From positions 186,001 to 250,000 of the forward strand of contig JADDOH010000476.1 of NCBI GenBank assembly GCA_016648135.1: a DNA stretch of 64,000 nt, read 5' to 3'. Origin of the DNA: Agrypnia vestita (taxonomy: Eukaryota > Arthropoda > Insecta > Trichoptera > Phryganeidae). Of this stretch, positions 61,701 to 64,000 are shown piece after piece. The notes beneath the pieces were generated by a model. The model searched no databases. It was not told the origin of the DNA and saw only the letters and a program-made list of their open reading frames with translations. The translations under genes were made by a program, and so were the position numbers. How positions within the stretch are numbered: position 1 is the first letter of the stretch; each line of letters starts with the position of its first letter.

Positions 61701-63863
61701 AAAATAAAAACTGCAGAACTGCCTAGAAGGTTATTTTTGATTTGGGCTGCCTTCGGGAAGTTAAACCATATCATCAAAGACCAAACAAGAGCAGCTTGTT
61801 GGTCTTGTGGCTAGGATTCTCGCCTCGCGATCCAAAGGTCGCGGATTCGAGCCTCACTCCAGACCAGCAAGATAGTCCTATTTTCATAGCACAAGCTTTA
61901 GCTTAGTTTGAAAATAGTGAGAATATTGATGTGACACGTATTCCGTGTTCGCATCTCTATTTTTATTTTTAAAAAACACAATAATTTTGTTGTCTATCCG
62001 TCCGTCCATCTGTCTGTCCTCGTAGATTTGTGTAATGTTCGTAATTTCGTTTGAATTCGTGGCTAAAAAACAGCCAGAAATGTGGCTTGAACCCAAGGCC
62101 ACCAAACCCGAACTGGGTGATTAAAACATGTAGCTACAGCCACCTCTCCATAGACTGTCAAAAATATGCTATAAATATATAATAAGACTTAGCAAAGACG
62201 CGAACCAATGTTCCATCATTTTTGACGGGTTACAGCTGGTTCATAATAAAGAAATTCCGATTTGTCTTAAAAGAAAGGTCTTTGATGCATGCATATTACC
62301 AATGATAACTTATGGACTGGAAACAACAACCCTTACAGTGAAAAGTGTCAATAAATTAAAATGCACACAACGATTCATGGAACGGCAGATGCTTGGTGTA
62401 AGTCTCCAAGATAGAATAAGAAACAAAGAAATTAGACAGGGAACTAAAGTTGCCAATGTCATGGATCATCTTGCAAAATTGAAGTGGCAATGGGCAGGAC
62501 ATATCGCTAGACAGAGTGAGTGTCGGAAGGCCACCAAAGACAGGAATTGATGATGACATTATATGGATGGCGCCTGATGCGGAGGGGTCAAGGCAGAGAT
62601 GGGTGGAAGAAATTGGAAGATGCCTATATAAAGCAGTGGAGAAAAGAAGGCTGAAGAAGAAGAAGACCTGGTTTAAGATTAAGATCTTCCCGAAAGGTGC
62701 ATAAAATTCCATTCTGCATTAATGAGAAACACTGGAGAGAATGCTGGCATTATTTGTTAATTTACAAATTAATTAAATCAATTTAAATTAAATGTGGAAC
62801 AAAGTTGTGTGATTTTACAAGTTTTGCTTATGGATGACTCAATGCTCCAAAATACTACAGAGAAACGTCCTGGATGAAAGCGATACCCAGAACCGAAGAA
62901 GATACAACCTGAGAACGAGAAGAGCCGACCTCAGCAGCCTGTCTAGGCAATGAGTGCAAGGAAGAGGAAGAAGATACCAAGTCAAATATTTAAAATCAAT
63001 TAATTATACCTGATAGACGTGGATTTCTTTTCCGGACCATTTGTCATAAGGATAAACATCCAAATAATTTCTAGCAATTATCATCAATCCACTTGCAGTA
63101 AATTTTTCTCCAGCTATATCAATATCAACAATGGTTTCGTGACCTTGGGCATCTTTAGAGCAACAGGCGAGGAATGAGCGTACTATAAACTCGTAAATCT
63201 TTTTATCATTTCCTGATAGATCTGAAATTTAATTTATTAATCAATTGGTTTGAAGCCTGAATGCTTGGGATCGGTTGTATCAACGTGGATTATAGTTTAT
63301 TTTTCGTAAAAACCATAGATTTTTACAAAAACAGGTTGTCTGAGTGGTGGAAAATGCAAAAATTGATGGTTTAAACGAAAGATTACTATAAAACAAGTTG
63401 ATACAACCGGCCCTTAATCTTGCCTACTTATCCAGAGGTCGATAGATAAAACAAACTCATTTTCTTTTTGCACATGTATTAATATAATTATAATTGCTGT
63501 TTTATTGGAGCTAAGTCAAGCGACGTTTATAAATAAAGAAATTGCCTCTGCTACTGGTTACTAAATATAGTATATCTTACTAGTTACATGCTTGGTGGGG
63601 TGTATGGGAGGATGAGCTTGATCACATTTATTTCCCTGCCTGGGATTAGGTCCTCCCGAATCTAATATCCCTCTGGCAAATCCTCCCCAATCCGAGTCCT
63701 GTGTCTGATGTTCCACCAATGCAGTCAAGTTCAGCTCCTTAGGGTAAATATTTGTCTCGGTTCTGGGGTAGCTGATGATACCCTGGGTGTATAGCTTCTC
63801 GGCTATCTTCATGACTTCCTTTGCATTTATTCGGAGTTTACGAGAGCTGGTTTTTTCTAGTTC
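40726..63863 (-). CDS. Top3alpha: DNA topoisomerase III alpha, 3' ten exons (gene continues off the right edge)
   Basis: Type IA topoisomerase that, with BLM helicase and RMI, dissolves double Holliday junctions in nucleus and mitochondria. Exons (minus order): 63863-63581, 63221-63010, 59990-59879, 59753-59524, 57019-56881, 55894-55734, 54387-53700, 47728-47407, 43311-43163, 40880-40726. All have GT/AG borders and give 816 codons in frame. The first exon holds the active-site motif GIISYPRTETN, with catalytic Tyr at 63770-63768. Then come IDIAGEKFTASGL and GMGLVEGYDAMGL. Zinc parts follow: a C4 ribbon (CPKCKSDM..SCMGYPQC), a second CxxC pair, a Gly/Asn/Ser-rich linker with RGRGRGRGG, two GRF fingers (GRQFYKCL..CNFFLW and GRTFFGCP..CNFFQW) and a terminal CCHC knuckle (CGACREEGHTRNKC). 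A polyadenylation hexamer lies at about 40664-40669. Two long introns are full of transposons. Confidence 0.95.
41950..42227. mobile_element. ACAGGGT-family MITE, diverged
   Basis: The inner block AATAAGTCATAAATATTGAA and CATATCTCCATAACC match the palindromic element at 33839-34254 and the copy at 57041-57310. The right end reads ATCCTGT. It lies in the last Top3-alpha intron. Confidence 0.6.
42490..43182 (-). mobile_element. Jockey-like LINE 3' end in the last Top3-alpha intron
   Basis: The minus-strand frame reads HEDRRTISDMKYLYKILN, DSPEILNSIHFNVPQRRTR and WRTNYSKN, the same C-terminal block as the LINE at 35212-35920. The A-rich tail lies near 42493-42520 (ATTTTATTTTATTT on the plus strand). 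A GTGAGTTTGTGTGAGTGTGT duplication at 42675-42760 is internal. The fragment begins very close to the donor of the Top3-alpha exon ending at 43163. Confidence 0.75.
43720..46262. mobile_element. pogo-like element, 2.5 kb, copy 1
   Basis: The ends CAGTGAAACTCGCTTAATA and inverted CAGTGAAACTCTCTTAATAC are flanked by TA. No transposase frame was recognised. A nested palindrome at 44472-44627 starts GGCCAGCGCCACACTACGC and ends with the inverted GGCGCTAG motif. Most of its left 1.3 kb is closely matched by the copy at 48555. It lies in a Top3-alpha intron. Confidence 0.75.
46268..46608. mobile_element. Long palindromic MITE
   Basis: The arms run about 160 bases. The left AGTAGGTATGAAAGTCTTTG and GTGTTCATAGGGCTTATGAC are mirrored on the right with few changes, as are AAGTGATCACTT and CATGATAGAATA blocks. 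The outer ends ATGTCTCA and TGAGACAT pair. It directly follows the pogo-like element. Confidence 0.8.
46629..46773 (-). repeat. tRNA-derived SINE, copy 2
   Basis: Minus-strand copy with AGCTTGTTGGTCTTGTGGTT as box A region and GGGTTCGAACCTC as box B, followed by CAGCAAGTTAGTCCTATTTC. The resemblance to a tRNA gene is superficial because the tail is shared with four other copies. Confidence 0.8.
47957..48262. mobile_element. MITE with TTTTTACTCCCTT termini
   Basis: Left TTTTTACTCCCTTCTC and right AGAAAGGGAGTAAAAATG are inverted. The interior holds CTCGATTGGATCACTGG and a GGCTCGGGCG patch. A fragment of the same family lies at 4393-4435. Confidence 0.6.
50110..51737 (+). pseudogene. DIRS reverse transcriptase / RNase H, frameshifted
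   Basis: The polymerase is open in one frame from about 50110 to 51020. It includes the motif-A residues KIDLTQAYFH, motif B CLPFGLSSAP and catalytic YLDD at about 50740-50752. After the duplicated segment the RNase H part is open in another frame (51129-51737) with DAADAGW, EAFAVYAV and QTDNKTV. The 112-base shift equals one extra base modulo three, which explains the frame change exactly. A TGA then interrupts before WGRPQIDLFAS, another conserved DIRS block. The copy should be inactive. Confidence 0.85.
50911..51134 (+). repeat. 112-bp tandem duplication inside the DIRS polymerase
   Basis: The block beginning AGCCAACCAGAAATCCCTCT at 50911 recurs at 51023 without visible differences, ending in TTCTAGGCCTCTTGGG each time. 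The period is 112 bases. Because the copies look identical, the duplication is recent or an assembly artefact. Confidence 0.9.
52100..53093 (+). pseudogene. DIRS tyrosine recombinase, frameshifted
   Basis: The N-terminal core-binding region (RSGWRGSTLNTYKPAWDRW, PATVARYLANLF) is open to 52534. The catalytic region is open in another frame from about 52503 (SLYDVSRRTAILLIMASG, RRVQDLTLL, GSVRSAVAS) and ends FRKFYQREIV, whose FYQR holds the nucleophilic Tyr. Arginine motifs of the family are visible. One frameshift in the 52500-52534 overlap separates the halves. In intact relatives this is a single frame. Confidence 0.8.
53128..53470. repeat. Inverted and complementary repeats at the DIRS right end
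   Basis: The motif TAATGGATTCCAGGCGTCGA occurs at about 53151 and 53408, and its inverse TCGACGCCTGGAATCCA at about 53230. The AGAATTTTACCTTCCATTAA block is also mirrored later as TTAATGGAAGGTAAAATTCT. Such a mixture of direct and inverted end sequence is the layout of the internal complementary region of DIRS-type elements. Confidence 0.75.
55385..55450. repeat. AT dinucleotide-rich microsatellite
   Basis: Runs of GATATATATCATGATATATA followed by T-rich sequence. Simple repeat in a Top3-alpha intron. Confidence 0.6.
56014..56303. mobile_element. pogo/Tigger-type MITE
   Basis: The left end CAGTAGAACTCCGTCAATTT follows TA, and the right end ATTATCGGGGTTCTG precedes TA. Internal AAAATTTCAAATTATGGCGA resembles the other members. 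It lies in a Top3-alpha intron. Confidence 0.65.
57041..57310. mobile_element. ACAGGGT-family MITE beside a Top3-alpha acceptor
   Basis: It begins ACAGGGTGTACCAGAGC after TATAT and includes TTCAATATTTCTTACTTATT as in the copy at 33839. Its left end lies about 20 bases from the acceptor (57021-57020) of the Top3-alpha exon 57019-56881. The right end is diverged. Confidence 0.65.
57562..57717 (+). repeat. tRNA-derived SINE, copy 3
   Basis: GTAGCTTGTTGATGTAGTGG begins the copy. Box B has decayed to GGTTTGGATTCC. The shared body AGTCCTAGTTTCATAACAC and AATATTGATG follows. Confidence 0.8.
57886..59169 (-). mobile_element. mariner, sister copy, 1284 bp, inactivated
   Basis: Same terminal repeats as the element at 12971 (TTAGGTCCTTACATATGAAA at both ends) and TA duplications at 57884-57885 and 59170-59171. 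It is two bases shorter than the intact copy, exactly matching the two single-base deletions in its transposase. It lies in a Top3-alpha intron and is transcribed in the same direction as the host gene. Confidence 0.95.
57964..58981 (-). pseudogene. mariner transposase with two single-base deletions
   Basis: From 58981 the frame is open to about 58570. There one base is lost in the stretch that reads CGGCACAATAATG in the intact copy and CGGCACATAATG here. A second base is lost near 58410 (TTTGGTGGACTAG versus TTTGGTGACTAG). After that the original frame would need both repairs. The DD34D end (LHDNARPH, SPDLAPTDYHFF) is preserved in the downstream open frame. The two copies otherwise differ by scattered substitutions, so they are close relatives. 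Confidence 0.9.
60016..60205 (+). repeat. tRNA-derived SINE, copy 4, with poly(A)
   Basis: AGCTTGTTGATGTGGTGGTC, then GGTGGTTCGAGTCCC (box B), CAGCAAGTTAGTCC, and the 3' end GTGTTCGCATCTCTATT followed by a run of A. The poly(A) and complete tail make it the best-preserved copy. It lies in a Top3-alpha intron. Confidence 0.85.
61192..61290. repeat. Duplicate of the Top3-alpha splice acceptor region
   Basis: This block matches 63202-63300 at a constant offset of 2010 bases, with few substitutions. The shared part includes TTTATCATTT(C/G)CTGATAGATC (the first ~20 bases of the exon starting at 63221), the acceptor AAATTTCAG on the minus strand, and the terminus of the GGTTGTATCAAC MITE. Confidence 0.85.
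61510..61627. repeat. Perfect 35-bp inverted repeat with 48-base loop
   Basis: The left arm 61510-61544 (TCTGTGTATAGTTTTCTGGG...) and the right arm 61593-61627 are exact reverse complements. The loop contains GTTTCGGATCCCATTGCAGA. It interrupts the LINE remnant. Confidence 0.9.
61791..61978 (+). repeat. tRNA-derived SINE, copy 5
   Basis: CAGCTTGTTGGTCTTGTGGC, box B GATTCGAGCCTC, then CAGCAAGATAGTCCTATTTT and tail GTGTTCGCATCTCTATT. The anticodon-arm region CTCGCCTCGCGATCC resembles copy 2, marking a subfamily distinct from copies 1, 3 and 4. Confidence 0.85.
63267..63414. mobile_element. Short MITE, GGTTGTATCAAC family
   Basis: Left GGATCGGTTGTATCAACGTG and right (inverted) AGGGCCGGTTGTATCAACTT pair well. 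The inner GATTATAGT and ACTATA blocks also pair. It is about 150 bp, and its left end is shared with the duplicate at 61192-61290. Confidence 0.75.
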
Positions 63864-64000
63864 CTGAAATATTTATGAGAAACAAACTTTTAATTTTTAT
63901 CTCTACAAAAAGCTGAAAATTGACGGGCAACTGTTTTTAATTTACAGCTGCAAATAGACAGACAGAAAGCAAAAAAAAATACAGGAAGGTGTGGTACCTC

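Larger units (their letters stand above)
60440..62710 (+). mobile_element. RTE-like LINE remnant, interrupted
   Basis: Fragments in order: EKFKEAFKLLYDINKCSEEE and PDAWQNTKVELLFKK near 60480-60595, EQAGFHQGYRTRDHIKL near 60710-60760, a decayed FIDY.KAFD block near 60800, RFADDMD near 61390 and LEMNIKKTQILIS near 61455. Further on come ITYGLETTTLTVKSVNKL and RQMLGVSLQDRIRNKEI, then LAKLKWQWAGHIAR (62290-62520). It is riddled with stops. A MITE-like duplicated block (61192-61290), a hairpin (61510-61627) and a SINE (61791-61978) sit inside it. Confidence 0.8.

Noticed and set aside
63581..63600. Alternative donor after the CAT codon at 63588
   Set aside because: The GTAAGA donor after 63581 gives a perfect phase match to the next exon (reading through NLSGNDK); the earlier site does not.

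Overview
This window is nuclear DNA from an insect. The evidence is AT-rich sequence, short GT-AG introns, insect-type orthologues and a dense load of insect-type transposons (mariner, pogo/Tigger, PIF/Harbinger, hAT, RTE-like and jockey/CR1-like LINEs, a DIRS-type element, a tRNA-derived SINE). I cannot name the order or species from the sequence alone; a holometabolous insect such as a moth or beetle is plausible. There are no bacterial operons, CRISPR arrays or genuine tRNA/rRNA genes.

Host genes, left to right. (1) A six-exon ankyrin-repeat DHHC palmitoyltransferase, most like Drosophila Patsas (+, 5767-10740). (2) A terminal coding exon of an unidentified gene (-, 21716-22106). (3) The large last exon of protein kinase N, carrying the C2 tail, kinase domain and AGC tail (+, 30949-32752). 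Its 5' exons were not found. (4) A six-exon mitochondrial-type quinone oxidoreductase-like MDR protein (-, 33316-37670), tail-to-tail with Pkn. (5) A two-exon Chibby homologue (+, 38184-38673), head-to-head with gene 4. (6) The 3' ten exons of DNA topoisomerase III alpha (-, 40726-63863), from the catalytic-tyrosine exon through zinc-ribbon, two GRF fingers and a CCHC knuckle. It runs off the right edge. I checked splice phases exon by exon: frames close for the palmitoyltransferase, the oxidoreductase, Chibby and Top3-alpha.

Most remaining DNA is mobile. An apparently intact 1286-bp cecropia-type mariner (12971-14256) has a 1284-bp sister copy on the opposite strand inside a Top3-alpha intron (57886-59169), disabled by two single-base deletions. 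A deleted pogo/Tigger element (16173-17914) holds a nested Harbinger-like element with a MADF-domain remnant. A long Top3-alpha intron contains a GC-rich DIRS-like tyrosine-recombinase retroelement (about 49978-53470), sitting in a pogo-like element and broken by a 112-bp tandem duplication. Several palindromic MITE families, five SINE copies and two perfect hairpins complete the picture.

The genes do not form a pathway. The functional context is protein S-acylation, Rho-effector kinase signalling, mitochondrial quinone/NADPH chemistry, Wnt/ciliary Chibby function and DNA decatenation. No clearly new biological system is evident. The best leads are a charged insertion in the oxidoreductase fold, a duplicated Top3-alpha splice acceptor, TE insertions flush against three splice acceptors, the orphan Pkn exon and the unidentified serine-rich exon.
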